The notes beneath the pieces were generated by a model that was not told the DNA's origin, ran no database searches, and saw nothing but the letters and a program-made list of their open reading frames with translations. 64,000 nt of DNA from Arthrobacter sp. StoSoilB5 (GTDB taxonomy: Bacteria; Actinomycetota; Actinomycetes; Actinomycetales; Micrococcaceae), in the NCBI RefSeq assembly GCF_019977235.1, contig NZ_AP024646.1, positions 248,001 through 312,000 on the forward strand, read 5' to 3'. The position numbers and the translations under genes were made by a program. This document shows, piece after piece, positions 36,998 to 45,359 of the stretch (position 1 is its first letter; each line of letters begins with the position of its first letter).

Positions 36998-38212
36998 TTA
37001 GCGGGAGCGGGCGAGCCGGACGAGCTCCGGGACCGCCCTTTCCGCAAAGGTTTCGTAGTCCTTGGGCGAGTTGTACAGGTGTGCCGAGAGCCGCAGGAAG
37101 CCCTCGCCGTTGAAGGTGGTGACGGCCGTTTCGATATCCAGCCGATCGGAAATGTGGGCACGGACGGCATGCGAATCCTCGTGTGTGGTGGCGAGGCCTT
37201 TCGGCAGCCGGACCAGGCGCAAGGGACCCACCGGCATGCCGACCTTGACCGTAGGATCCTCGCCGGTGACGTCGGCAAAGGCGCCGGCAATCAGGGTCTG
37301 TCCGTAGTCGCACAGTTCACGGGCGTAGCTGCGGAAGGTTGCCCAGCCGTAACGCTCCTCGATGGTGTCGAACGCGGTGCGGGCGGCCATCCACGCGGTC
37401 ACGTCCTGCGTTCCGACATGGTCGAAATTCTCCGGGAAGTCGTAGGGGAAGCCCCACGAATCGATCAGGGGTTCCAGCATCTTCGCCGCTGGGCCGCGTG
37501 CTACGAGCGCCGCTGTTCCCCGCGGCGCGCAGGCGAACTTGTGGAGATTTCCTACCCAGAACCCCTCGAAGTCCGGTACGGGGAACTTCATCACGCCCGG
37601 TGCGTGGGCTGCGTCCACCAGGACCGGCACCCCAAGGCGGGAAGCTGCTTGGGCGATCGCCTCGACGGGGAAGGCCCGGGCCGTGGCGGACGTGATCTGG
37701 TCGACCACGATGAGGGCTGTATTGCTGGTGACCTCGCCCATGACAAGGGAACAGGCGGTCCCGGCGTCCGCGTCGAGAGGTATATCGGCGATCCTCACCC
37801 GGCCACCGTTCCTGCGGGCAACGCGCTCTGCGCCCTGCAACACCGCACCATAAGCGTGGTTTGTGGTCACAATTTCGGCGCCGGGCTCGAAGCTCAGCGA
37901 GTTGTATACGGTGCTGACGCCAGCGCTGGCATTGTGCACGAGGGCGGTGTCCTGAGCCGTGACGTTGAGGAACTCTGCGATCTCTGTCCTCGCCGTGGCC
38001 ACCAGTTCGAACTGACTCATAAACCACGGGCACGGATTCTGGTCCATGTGTGCCTTGAGGCTGAGCTGCTTGGCCTGGGCTGCGCGGGGGACGGAGCCGT
38101 AGGACCCGTGGTTGAGGTGGACCTTGGACGGCGTGAGGCTCCAGTCGGCCATGGAGGGTTCGCCCTCGGGGGTCAACATGGGATGCGGGGCCGTGAGCGG
38201 CGCTGGGAGCAC
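36998..38212 (-). CDS. Class V aminotransferase-fold PLP enzyme (isopenicillin-N-epimerase-like)
   Basis: 404 residues. The start LNHGSYGSVPRAAQ is the substrate-entry motif shared with isopenicillin N epimerase and cysteine desulfurase-like enzymes. VDAAHAPG (about 210-217) holds the pyridine-binding Asp and GNLHKFACAPRGTAAL (about 233-248) the Schiff-base Lys. The reaction could be racemisation, desulfuration or lyase. It lies 104 bp upstream of the binding-protein gene on the same strand, so it may lead that operon and act on the imported compound (inference). Start alternatives are 38179 and 38152. Confidence 0.85.
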   Translation of the reverse strand: MLPAPLTAPHPMLTPEGEPSMADWSLTPSKVHLNHGSYGSVPRAAQAKQLSLKAHMDQNPCPWFMSQFELVATARTEIAEFLNVTAQDTALVHNASAGVSTVYNSLSFEPGAEIVTTNHAYGAVLQGAERVARRNGGRVRIADIPLDADAGTACSLVMGEVTSNTALIVVDQITSATARAFPVEAIAQAASRLGVPVLVDAAHAPGVMKFPVPDFEGFWVGNLHKFACAPRGTAALVARGPAAKMLEPLIDSWGFPYDFPENFDHVGTQDVTAWMAARTAFDTIEERYGWATFRSYARELCDYGQTLIAGAFADVTGEDPTVKVGMPVGPLRLVRLPKGLATTHEDSHAVRAHISDRLDIETAVTTFNGEGFLRLSAHLYNSPKDYETFAERAVPELVRLARSR

Positions 38213-38220
38213 GATGTCCT

Positions 38221-38250
38221 TCGGGGTCGGGGTCGGGGTCGGGGTCGGGG
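38221..38250. repeat. (TCGGGG)x5 hexanucleotide repeat
   Basis: Five perfect copies of TCGGGG, followed by AAGGGGG, just upstream of the aminotransferase gene. Six G4/G5 tracts on the plus strand could form a G-quadruplex, and the repeat number could vary by slippage. It lies in the leader of the minus-strand operon. Confidence 0.9.
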
Positions 38251-38478
38251 AAGGGGGAACGCTCTGTAAGTTACATCACAGCCGGCCCCAAGACAACGGA
38301 CAATCACAAATAGTCATAAGATGACTTTGTGGATTATGCCGGAATAGCTGCCAATTTTACGGGATTCTCGGAGTATAGGTACGATGTCTTGTCGTTTGAG
38401 GTATGACAATGAGGCTCATCGACTCAGGCGCCGCGAGCGTGCGGTAGCGTGTTACGAGTATCTGAAGGAGGCGACGTA

Positions 38479-39171
38479 TTGGGTGCTGTCGAAACGGCCA
38501 TGCAGGGCCTAAGAAACAAGATTGCCTCTGGCGAACTCGCGGCTGGGCAGAAATGCCCGCCGGAAGCCGAGTTGGCCGCCCAGCTTGGTGTATCGCGGAG
38601 CTCCCTTCGGGAGGCTGTGCGGGCGATGTCTGCCTTGGGCGTAATGGAGTCACGGCATGGCTCGGGAACTTATGTGTCTTCCCTGGAGCCGACGGTTATT
38701 CTCCAGAATTTTGCCCTCTTGGTGGACCTGCTTCCGCTGGACGGCCTGCTGGAACTCTTCGAGATCCGAAGGTTGATGGAATCACACGCTGCAGCTACCG
38801 CCGCGGCGAATGCCACGCCGGAGGTCCTGGCCAAGCTGAAGGCGCTCGTTGAAACCATGGAGGCTACGGATAGCCCTGCCGAATATTCCGAACTTGATTC
38901 ACGCTTTCATGAAGAAATCTGCCGCGCGAGCGGCAATTCGACTCTCGCGGCACTTGTCCGCCTGTTCCGTTCCCGCGGTGGACACTTCCATATCTTCGAC
39001 GGCAAGGTGGGAGCCCAAGTCCGGGAAGGCAGCACGGCCGGGCACAGCGCAATCGTGGACGCGATAGCCCGTAGGGACCCTACGTTGGCAGCCACCGCGA
39101 CGGCCGCGCATATTGCCCAGACTGAGTCCTGGCTCAAGAAGTTGCGGCCTGCCCCGAGGTTGCAGGATTAG
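38479..39171 (+). CDS. FadR/GntR family regulator with FCD domain
   Basis: 230 residues: a winged helix (about 8-70; SGELAAGQKCPPEAELAAQLGVSRSSLREAVRAM) and an all-helical FCD ligand domain with the metal-binding pattern (FEIRRLMESHAAATA, LDSRFHEEICRASGN, and His in VDAIARRD ... ATAAHI). TTG 38479 follows AAGGAGG at ideal spacing, better than GTG 38449. Divergent from the aminotransferase/ABC genes, it is their probable repressor. A possible operator TTGTC-N11-GACAA lies at 38389-38409. The ligand is likely an organic acid or sugar acid bound at the metal. Confidence 0.9.
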   Translation: MGAVETAMQGLRNKIASGELAAGQKCPPEAELAAQLGVSRSSLREAVRAMSALGVMESRHGSGTYVSSLEPTVILQNFALLVDLLPLDGLLELFEIRRLMESHAAATAAANATPEVLAKLKALVETMEATDSPAEYSELDSRFHEEICRASGNSTLAALVRLFRSRGGHFHIFDGKVGAQVREGSTAGHSAIVDAIARRDPTLAATATAAHIAQTESWLKKLRPAPRLQD

Positions 39172-39181
39172 ACCCGCGTGC

Positions 39182-39448
39182 CTAGTGGTTCCGCAGCATT
39201 GAAATGATCTCGGACTTCTTCTTGCCGGAGTAGCCCTTGATTCCGAGTTCCTTGGCGCGGGACTTCAGTTTGTCCACTGTCCAATCGTCGTAGTCGCCGG
39301 ACTTGCCCCCCTTGCGCCCTACTTCCTTGCGCCCCTGCTTGGCAGCAGCATTTGAAATGCGGGCCGCTTTTTCCTTGGAGGCGCCATCATCCCGGAGCTC
39401 TTCATAAAGCTTCGGGTCCTTCAAACTTGAATTCTTCTTTCCAGGCAT
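39182..39448 (-). CDS. Small basic protein with Rho-N/SAP-like helix pair (DUF7218-like)
   Basis: 88 residues, Lys-rich. The N-terminal part PGKKNSSLKDPKLYEELRDDGASKEKAARISNAAA is the region common in actinobacterial ChaB/Rho-N-like small proteins. The C-terminal 35 residues (DDWTVDKLKSRAKELGI ... KKKSEIISMLRNH) have the helix-turn-helix layout of Rho N-terminal/SAP modules that bind nucleic acid. ATG 39448 has AAAGGAAAA upstream. It is probably a DNA- or RNA-binding stress protein, and its role is unproven. Confidence 0.78.
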   Translation of the reverse strand: MPGKKNSSLKDPKLYEELRDDGASKEKAARISNAAAKQGRKEVGRKGGKSGDYDDWTVDKLKSRAKELGIKGYSGKKKSEIISMLRNH

Positions 39449-39473
39449 GGCGTGTTTTCCTTTTGCGTATTGA

Positions 39474-40136
39474 TTATGCGCCTGTCTCATAATGTGGCTC
39501 GGCTACGGGTTTGGACTCCGGCGAGCCACGTTCCCGGAGGTACACGGATGCGCCTACCAGCACAGCCACGGCAAGAAATTCGCTCTGCCAATTCTGGAAG
39601 GATTCGAACCAGAACTGGCTGGATCCGATGTACTCCCACGTGGATACTTCGGGCAGGCCATGGCTGAGTTGCTCTTCGTTATAGGCGGCCGTTCCGCCCA
39701 CCGCGTGCATAGTGAACGAGGCCAGGAAAAGCAGGCCCAACAGGCCCGAAAGTGAGTGCTCGTAGACTTTCAGCACCCAGCCTCCGCGCCGCACAGGCCA
39801 AGGAGTCTTGACGGACTTCCTGGCTTCCCGTGGATCTTCGTCCTGCGGAGCAGGCTTCCCCACAGGCTTGGATTCGGAGGAGCCCTTCTGGAACAGGAAC
39901 ACCGTCAGCACCACGTACATGGCCATTTGAAGGAATTCCGACTCCCAGTTTTCAAAGACGGCTTCCACGAAGTTTCCAGTGCCCAGATACCCCAAAATGC
40001 CCACGGGCTGGCCGCCGTGGGTCTGCTGCTCTTCGCTGTAGGTGGCTGCCCCGGAAATCATCATCCCGGCCAGGAATGCAACGAACAAGCCGACGTTCGC
40101 GAGCAGCAAGCCATGGTCCTTGATCCATTGACGCAC
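39474..40136 (-). CDS. Membrane protein with internal duplication (DUF6766-like)
   Basis: 220 residues with four hydrophobic helices in two repeats. Each repeat has a helix, a YSEEQQTHG or YNEEQLSHG segment, a F-x-NW-x-SEFL motif and a second helix ending in ESKPV. This matches actinobacterial DUF6766 proteins, function unknown. GTG 40136 has GGGAG just upstream; an ATG at 40184 inside the preceding gene is an alternative. Charged and Pro-rich linker lies between the repeats (about 95-120). Confidence 0.78.
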   Translation of the reverse strand: MRQWIKDHGLLLANVGLFVAFLAGMMISGAATYSEEQQTHGGQPVGILGYLGTGNFVEAVFENWESEFLQMAMYVVLTVFLFQKGSSESKPVGKPAPQDEDPREARKSVKTPWPVRRGGWVLKVYEHSLSGLLGLLFLASFTMHAVGGTAAYNEEQLSHGLPEVSTWEYIGSSQFWFESFQNWQSEFLAVAVLVGASVYLRERGSPESKPVAEPHYETGA

Positions 40137-40167
40137 CGGTTCTCCCTTTGTTGAAACATCCTGGTGT

Positions 40168-40707
40168 TTAGTTGCTCGCAGCATTTTGCTCAGTGCCCGT
40201 TTCCCTGTTGCCGTTGCCGTTTTGCAGCGCGCGCCGTTGCAGCCACAGAGGCATTGCCACAACCAGCACCAGCAGGACGAGGATGATGAGGCTGCCTGCA
40301 ATCACCGCAGCAATCCGGCCAGCTGTGACATCGAAGACCAAGGTGGCTGAGCCCACGATCAAGATGGCTACACCGGCCAATGCCCATTTGGCAATGGCAT
40401 CGGCGCTGGAGACGAGTGTCGCCTTGAGCCCCCTGCGGAACAGTCTCCGGTGCACGCTGACCGGAAGCAGGATCAAGGCGGTGGTGAGGGCTGCTGCCAT
40501 GACGTTGAAGAGGTAGAGGCCGCGTTGCCAGTCGTCCAGGTGCGCAAAGCGCGCTTGGAAAGGCAGCGTCAGCAGGAATCCGCCCAGGATCTGTACACCG
40601 GTCTGGAGCACCCGCAGTTCCTGGATCAACTCCATCCAGTTGCGGTCCATCCGTTCTTCAACGGATTCGTTCCTGCCGGTCCTGGGAACCTGTTCCGGCT
40701 CTACCAT
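40168..40707 (-). CDS. Four-helix membrane protein (DUF6328-like)
   Basis: 179 residues. A charged N-terminus (ERMDRNWMELIQELRVLQTGVQILGGFLLTLPFQARF) leads into four helices (about 45-65, 75-95, 120-140, 145-165) and a polar tail. The ELRVxQTGxQxLxGFLLxxPFQ motif is the hallmark of DUF6328 membrane proteins of unknown function. GGAGGTG lies at good spacing before ATG 40707. It is 32 bp upstream of the DUF6766-like gene on the same strand, so the two are probably co-transcribed. Confidence 0.8.
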   Translation of the reverse strand: MVEPEQVPRTGRNESVEERMDRNWMELIQELRVLQTGVQILGGFLLTLPFQARFAHLDDWQRGLYLFNVMAAALTTALILLPVSVHRRLFRRGLKATLVSSADAIAKWALAGVAILIVGSATLVFDVTAGRIAAVIAGSLIILVLLVLVVAMPLWLQRRALQNGNGNRETGTEQNAASN

Positions 40708-40822
40708 TCGTACACCTCCAGATAGCTATTGGTGGACGACGACAGTACACCGGGCTACGGTCGAACTGTCAGCATTCCTCGAACATTTTTCGGGGCCTCA
40801 GAGCATTTCCAAGGAGGAAGCA

Positions 40823-41089
40823 ATGAGTCAGGACGAACACCGGGTTAACCCGGAAGACGCTGCCGGTGGTTACGGCACGCCAACACCCGAGCAGGAATTG
40901 CCAGGACAGGGGTCGGAGCGCGAAACGCCGGAACGGCCCTCACCGGGAACGCCTCCCGGGCCGGGGGAGCCTCCTGAGGGCAGCCCCACTCCGGAAGACC
41001 CGGATACCTCTCCCGTTCCCGAATCACCGGACGAATTCCCCACACCGCGGGATCCTGACGCTGCGCCACCTCCCAGCACGGGCGGTTAA
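40823..41089 (+). CDS. Small Pro/Glu-rich, intrinsically disordered protein
   Basis: 88 residues, nearly all Pro, Glu, Gly, Ser and Thr, without hydrophobic core or known motif. AAGGAGG just before ATG 40823 argues for real translation. It is a likely disordered protein; similar Pro-rich small proteins are encoded at 49472-49663. A 21-bp imperfect tandem duplication covers the stop codon. Function unknown. Confidence 0.6.
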   Translation: MSQDEHRVNPEDAAGGYGTPTPEQELPGQGSERETPERPSPGTPPGPGEPPEGSPTPEDPDTSPVPESPDEFPTPRDPDAAPPPSTGG

Positions 41090-41268
41090 AGAACCAGCAC
41101 GGGCGGCTGAAGCACCCTTTCAGGAGCAGGTATCGGGTGCCGGATGCGCCGGAGGACTGCCCCTGCCTGCAGTTCCACTGCAGTGGGGCAGTCCTCACGT
41201 TCCGCGGTATTCATCGGCAGGCCGACCATAGTACTTGGCCGGTGCGGGTCATTGTCGCGGTGCGTGCC

Positions 41269-41439
41269 CTATACCGTATGTCCCCTGCGGCCCGACATGA
41301 AGCTGAGCAGCCAGCCGATAGCTGCGATGACGAGGAGGACGACGCCTACCCACAGCAGCCAGTTCAGGGCCGACGAGAAGCCGCCCACCAAGAGAAGGAC
41401 AATTGCAACTACACCAGCAATGATCAGAAGCGTGTTCAT
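41269..41439 (-). CDS. Small two-helix membrane protein (DUF6131-like)
   Basis: 56 residues: helix one TLLIIAGVVAIVLLLVGGF, helix two LLWVGVVLLVIAAIGWLLSF and a short basic end SGRRGHTV. This size and pattern fits the DUF6131 group of actinobacterial small membrane proteins. AAAGGAA precedes ATG 41439. Function unknown; such proteins often sit with general-stress genes, as here. Confidence 0.7.
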   Translation of the reverse strand: MNTLLIIAGVVAIVLLLVGGFSSALNWLLWVGVVLLVIAAIGWLLSFMSGRRGHTV

Positions 41440-41767
41440 GGTCAGCACATTCCTTTCTGGGGGAATCCGCAAAGAATCTCTTGGATTCCTGACTATGCAT
41501 TCCTATTTACTTCGATTTATTTGTACGGGTACTTGGGAGCGTTCCACCGCCTCCAAGTGCCTTGTATCGCTACCACTTCCGGCCCTCACCGTGGGGTGAA
41601 GTTCGCCCGATGTGAACAGCAACACTCTTCATTGTACTACTAAGCAACCTTATGAAAGAGTTATTGAAGTCGCCACTTGATGATTAACCTACGTCGAAGG
41701 AATTCGACACCAGGGTTTTTCGCTTGCACGACCGTCCAACTTGCACGCCGTCCAAGGAGAGGAACAC
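41440..41767. other. Non-coding stretch upstream of dps
   Basis: 328 bp, less GC-rich than its surroundings, with no credible gene. It holds an inverted repeat GTCGAA-GGAA-TTCGAC (41693-41708) and a near-tandem 16-bp direct repeat TTGCACG(A)CCGTCCAA (41724-41739, 41741-41755) just before the dps ribosome site. These are candidate regulatory sites for dps; no promoter was confidently placed. Confidence 0.55.
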
Positions 41768-42247
41768 ATGAAAGCGTCACAGCAGCTTGCAGACAACCTT
41801 CAAATCGTCCTGACAGACCTGATTGAGCTACAACTCCAGGGAAAGCAGGCGCACTGGAACATTGTTGGTCCGAACTTCCGGGACCTCCACCTCCAGCTGG
41901 ACGAACTCGTGGCCGCCACCCGGAAATTCGCGGATGACACAGCCGAGCGGATGAGGGCACTTCACGCCCTGCCGGACGGCCGCAGCGGGACAATCTCGGC
42001 CGGAACACGCCTTGAAGAATTCCCCGGCGGGCTGGTCAACACCAAGAATGCCGTCAAGCTGGTCACGGACCGTGTGGAGCGCACCGTCCAGACCATGCGG
42101 GACGTCCATGACGAGGTGGACGAAGAAGACCCCACCACGGCGGACCTCCTTCACGAGTTCATCGCCCGGCTGGAGCAGCTCGTCTGGATGATCAACGCCG
42201 AGATCATGAGTGCCGGAGCCGCCGTCACGGATCCCGACGAAGCCTAG
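41768..42247 (+). CDS. dps: Dps family ferritin-like DNA-protection protein
   Basis: 159 residues of the Dps fold. The ferroxidase ligands are visible in KQAHWNIVGPNFRDLHLQLDEL (about 27-48: His, Asp and Glu). Four helices and a C-terminal DPDEA complete it. Dps dodecamers oxidise and store iron and shield DNA from peroxide. AAGGAGAGG precedes ATG 41768; the frame opens earlier at 41741. It sits among small stress-type genes and beside topoisomerase IB. The N-terminus is short, so any DNA-binding tail is minimal. Confidence 0.92.
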   Translation: MKASQQLADNLQIVLTDLIELQLQGKQAHWNIVGPNFRDLHLQLDELVAATRKFADDTAERMRALHALPDGRSGTISAGTRLEEFPGGLVNTKNAVKLVTDRVERTVQTMRDVHDEVDEEDPTTADLLHEFIARLEQLVWMINAEIMSAGAAVTDPDEA

Positions 42248-42289
42248 TGCAGGCCGGGTCCGGACCCTATACCGGTTAGGCAGGCGAAC

Positions 42290-43246
42290 GTGCCAAGGCT
42301 GCGGCGAAGTGATCTTTCCAGGCCCGGTATCGAACGCCGTCGGGCCGGCAAAGGATTCAGTTACAGGTATCCCGATGGAAGTCTGGTAAACCAAGAGGAT
42401 CGCCAGCGCATTAATGCGCTGGCGATCCCGCCTGCGTGGACCGAGGTGTGGATTTGTCCGGATGGCAATGGGCACATCCAGGCCACGGGGGTGGACGCGG
42501 CAGGTCGGAGCCAGTACATCTACCACCCCCGGTGGCGGGAACGCAAAGACACCGAGAAGTTCCAGCGGGCGGCAGAGCTGGGCTCGGCTTTTCCCTCGGT
42601 CAGGCGTGCCGTCACGGTGCACTTGAAGGACGCGTCTTCGCCTAAGCAGCAAACGCTGGCTGCGGCCGTCAGGCTTATGGACCTCGGCGCTCTCCGCGTG
42701 GGTTCTGAAAGCTACATGCGTCAGAACGGCTCCTACGGACTCACCACGCTCAGGTGCAGGCATGCCCGCGTCAAGGAGAACGCGGTTGCCCTGAAGTTCC
42801 CTGGCAAGAGCGGGCAGTGGTGGGACATGTCCATTCAGGATCCCGCGCTGGCGGCCTTCCTTGAACCGCTGGCAAGGCGACCAGGCAAGGACCGCTTGCT
42901 GGCCTACAAATCCGAAGGTTCCTGGGTTTCCGTGGATGCTTCCATGATCAACGAGTATCTGCGGAGCATCGCCGGAGCAGCGTACACGTCCAAGGACTTC
43001 CGGACCTGGAAGGGGACCGCGGCCGCAGCCTTATCCCTCTTGAAATCCGAAGGCACAATGACACGCCCCCAGGCTTTGGTGAAGGCCATGAAGGACGCAG
43101 CCCACCTGCTGGGCAACACTCCCACAGTGGCGCGTACCTCGTATGTCGACCCCAGGATCGTGGAGGCATTTCTGTCGGGAGAGTTGCAGCAGGTAAATCC
43201 GACCGAGGGCTCGGTCGCTGCGTTCCTGATCGGGAAGCAGAGCTAG
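42290..43246 (+). CDS. DNA topoisomerase IB
   Basis: 318 residues of the poxvirus-like type IB topoisomerase, which relaxes supercoils through a 3'-phosphotyrosine. Catalytic elements: Arg/Lys in RVGSESYMRQNGSYGLTTLRCRH (about 140-162), KDFRTWKGTAAAAL with the second Arg (about 236-249) and the nucleophile Tyr in RTSYVDPRIVEAF (about 282-294). The N-terminal beta domain (GFSYRYPDG) is complete. GTG 42290 gives the usual length. It is an uncommon but recurring bacterial accessory enzyme, here 43 bp after dps. Confidence 0.93.
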   Translation: MPRLRRSDLSRPGIERRRAGKGFSYRYPDGSLVNQEDRQRINALAIPPAWTEVWICPDGNGHIQATGVDAAGRSQYIYHPRWRERKDTEKFQRAAELGSAFPSVRRAVTVHLKDASSPKQQTLAAAVRLMDLGALRVGSESYMRQNGSYGLTTLRCRHARVKENAVALKFPGKSGQWWDMSIQDPALAAFLEPLARRPGKDRLLAYKSEGSWVSVDASMINEYLRSIAGAAYTSKDFRTWKGTAAAALSLLKSEGTMTRPQALVKAMKDAAHLLGNTPTVARTSYVDPRIVEAFLSGELQQVNPTEGSVAAFLIGKQS

Positions 43247-43260
43247 CTGGGCTTCGCGCC

Positions 43261-43539
43261 CTACTCGGCGTCGTGGTCTGTTTCGAGGATCTTTACCAGG
43301 CTGTCCAGGGCCGCTTCTGCGCCCTCGCCTTCGGCGCGCAGCACTACGACGTCACCGTGGGAGGCACCCAGGCTCATGAGGGACAGGATGCTTGCTGCAT
43401 CCATGGCGTCATCGGCCGGCTCGCCTTCACGGGCAATCGTGACCTCGAGGTCAAGGTCGCCGGCGGCTTCAGCGAAGATGGCTGCCGGGCGTGCGTGGAG
43501 GCCGACGCGGCTTGCGATGGTGGCGGTACGTTCAGGCAT
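43261..43539 (-). CDS. ptsH: PTS phosphocarrier protein HPr
   Basis: 92 residues. The phosphorylated His lies in VGLHARPAA (about residue 15), and SILSLMSLGASHGD carries the position equivalent to regulatory Ser46. HPr passes phosphate from enzyme I to the fructose EII. AAAGGAG precedes ATG 43539. It is last in the fruR-fruK-fruA-ptsI-ptsH series, 34 bp after ptsI. Confidence 0.96.
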   Translation of the reverse strand: MPERTATIASRVGLHARPAAIFAEAAGDLDLEVTIAREGEPADDAMDAASILSLMSLGASHGDVVVLRAEGEGAEAALDSLVKILETDHDAE

Positions 43540-43573
43540 TGGTGCTCCTTTGATGTGGGTGGTTGGGGGAATT

Positions 43574-45298
43574 CTAGAGGCCGAGCTCGTCCAGGATGGG
43601 AAGCTGGGCCCGGACTGTGCTGCGCGCCGCGGCTGCGCTGGGTGCGGCCAGAGCGGTTGCCGCGAGCTGCCGCGCCTGGGCAACGGTCACCGTGGCAAGC
43701 ACGGCTGCGACGGCGGCCAGCGCCCGCGCGCTCATGGACAGCGTCGCTACGCCGAGTCCAACGAGTACGACGGCGAGGGCTGGGTCCGCTGCTGCCTCAC
43801 CGCAGACGCCAACCGGCTTAGCCGTGCCGCATTCGCCGCTGACCTGCGCGGCGCCGTCGGCCGTTAGCTTGACCAGCTGCAATACTGCAGGCTGCCACGG
43901 ATCGTTCAGGGTGGCGAGCGGCCCAAGCTGGCGGTCCGCTGCCATGGCGTACTGGGTGAGATCGTTGGTACCCAGCGACGCGAAGCTGACTTCGCGCAGG
44001 ACTGTGGCGGCAGTGAGGGCCGCCGACGGCACCTCGACCATGACGCCCGGTGTCTTGAGGCCTGCAGCCGCACAAAGCGTGGCGAACCGCGCGGCCTCGT
44101 CCGCCGTCGAAATCATGGGGGCCATGACCCAGACCTCGGCGCTGTTGGCCGCCTCGGCTGCGGCAATGGCTTCCAGTTGCCGCTCGAGGACCCCGGGGGA
44201 GGTGAGGTCCGTCCGGTACCCGCGGACACCGAGCGCGGGGTTGGGCTCGTCAGCGTTTGTCAGGAAGGGCAGCGGCTTGTCTGCGCCGGCGTCGAGCGTG
44301 CGGACAACCACCTTCTTTCCAGGGAAAGCGGCGAAGACTGCGCTGTAGGCGGCAATCTGTTCCTCCACAGTGGGTTCGTCGTCCCGGTCCAGGAAGCAGA
44401 ATTCAGTGCGCAGCAGGCCCACGCCCTCGGCCCCTGCGTCGGCGGCCTTGACCGCGTCCGCGCCCGTTCCGACGTTGGCGAGCAGCGGCACACGGAAACC
44501 GTCGGCCATGGTGTTGGTGCCGCTGAACGCCGCAAGCGTGGAGGCCTGGGTGGCCCAGGCTTTGGCGGCCAGGCGCAGGTCCTCACCGGGCTCAGCGGTG
44601 ATGGAGCCGGCAGCGCCATCCACATAGACCTCGGTACCGTCGGCGATCTCGTCCACGCCCAGGGCGGCGACCACGGCGGGCAGGCCCAGCGCGCGGGCCA
44701 GGATGGCCGTGTGGGACTGTGGGCCACCGCTGGAGGTAATCAGCGCGACTACCTTGGATGGGTCCAAGGTGGCCGTGTCCGCGGGAGCCAGGTCCTCCGC
44801 GGCCAGGATGAACGGAACGTCGGAGGCCGGGATGCCGGGGGCAGGCAGGCCGCGCAGTTCCGAGACGATGCGAGCCCGGACATCCAGGACGTCCGCCACA
44901 CGCTCTGCCATGTAGCCGCCCAGGTTCTTAAGGGTCTCGGCAACCGTGCCGCCGGCCTCCCAGATGGCACGTTCCGCAGTCCGTGCACCGCCTGGCGCAT
45001 CAGGGGACAACAGCTTGATGGCCGATTTCACCAGCATGGGGTCGGCGGCCATCAAAGCCGTTGCTTCCAGTACTTCTTTGCCTTCCCCGCTGGCCGTAGC
45101 CGCGCGGGCCCTCAGTTCCGCCTGGACCGCCTTGGCAGCGTCCTTGATGCGCTGCCCTTGCGATTCAACGGTTACGTCGGCAGGAATGGTGACTGTCCCG
45201 TGCATCTGCGATGCGGGTTCCTGGACCGGTTTCGGCATCTGCTTTACCGGTGCCAGGACGCGCCCGGGGGCAACGCCTACGCCTGAGAAGGTCTGCAT
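43574..45298 (-). CDS. ptsI: PTS enzyme I (PEP-protein phosphotransferase)
   Basis: 574 residues, normal enzyme I length. The phospho-His is in SSGGPQSHTAILARALGLPA (about 188-207). The PEP-binding barrel has LANVGTGADAV ... GVGLLRTEFCFLDRD (about 280-308), the metal region near residue 430 and the catalytic Cys in GVCGEAAADP (about 500). AGAGGACC precedes ATG 45298; the longer frame to 45430 overlaps fruA and is not used. It uses PEP to phosphorylate HPr and lies between fruA and ptsH, so the general PTS proteins are co-expressed with fructose uptake. Confidence 0.95.
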   Translation of the reverse strand: MQTFSGVGVAPGRVLAPVKQMPKPVQEPASQMHGTVTIPADVTVESQGQRIKDAAKAVQAELRARAATASGEGKEVLEATALMAADPMLVKSAIKLLSPDAPGGARTAERAIWEAGGTVAETLKNLGGYMAERVADVLDVRARIVSELRGLPAPGIPASDVPFILAAEDLAPADTATLDPSKVVALITSSGGPQSHTAILARALGLPAVVAALGVDEIADGTEVYVDGAAGSITAEPGEDLRLAAKAWATQASTLAAFSGTNTMADGFRVPLLANVGTGADAVKAADAGAEGVGLLRTEFCFLDRDDEPTVEEQIAAYSAVFAAFPGKKVVVRTLDAGADKPLPFLTNADEPNPALGVRGYRTDLTSPGVLERQLEAIAAAEAANSAEVWVMAPMISTADEAARFATLCAAAGLKTPGVMVEVPSAALTAATVLREVSFASLGTNDLTQYAMAADRQLGPLATLNDPWQPAVLQLVKLTADGAAQVSGECGTAKPVGVCGEAAADPALAVVLVGLGVATLSMSARALAAVAAVLATVTVAQARQLAATALAAPSAAAARSTVRAQLPILDELGL

Positions 45299-45359
45299 GT
45301 ATCTGGTCCTCTGATTGCTTAGGTGCTGTTGGGCTGACGGGGTTTTTGCGTGCTGGCGT

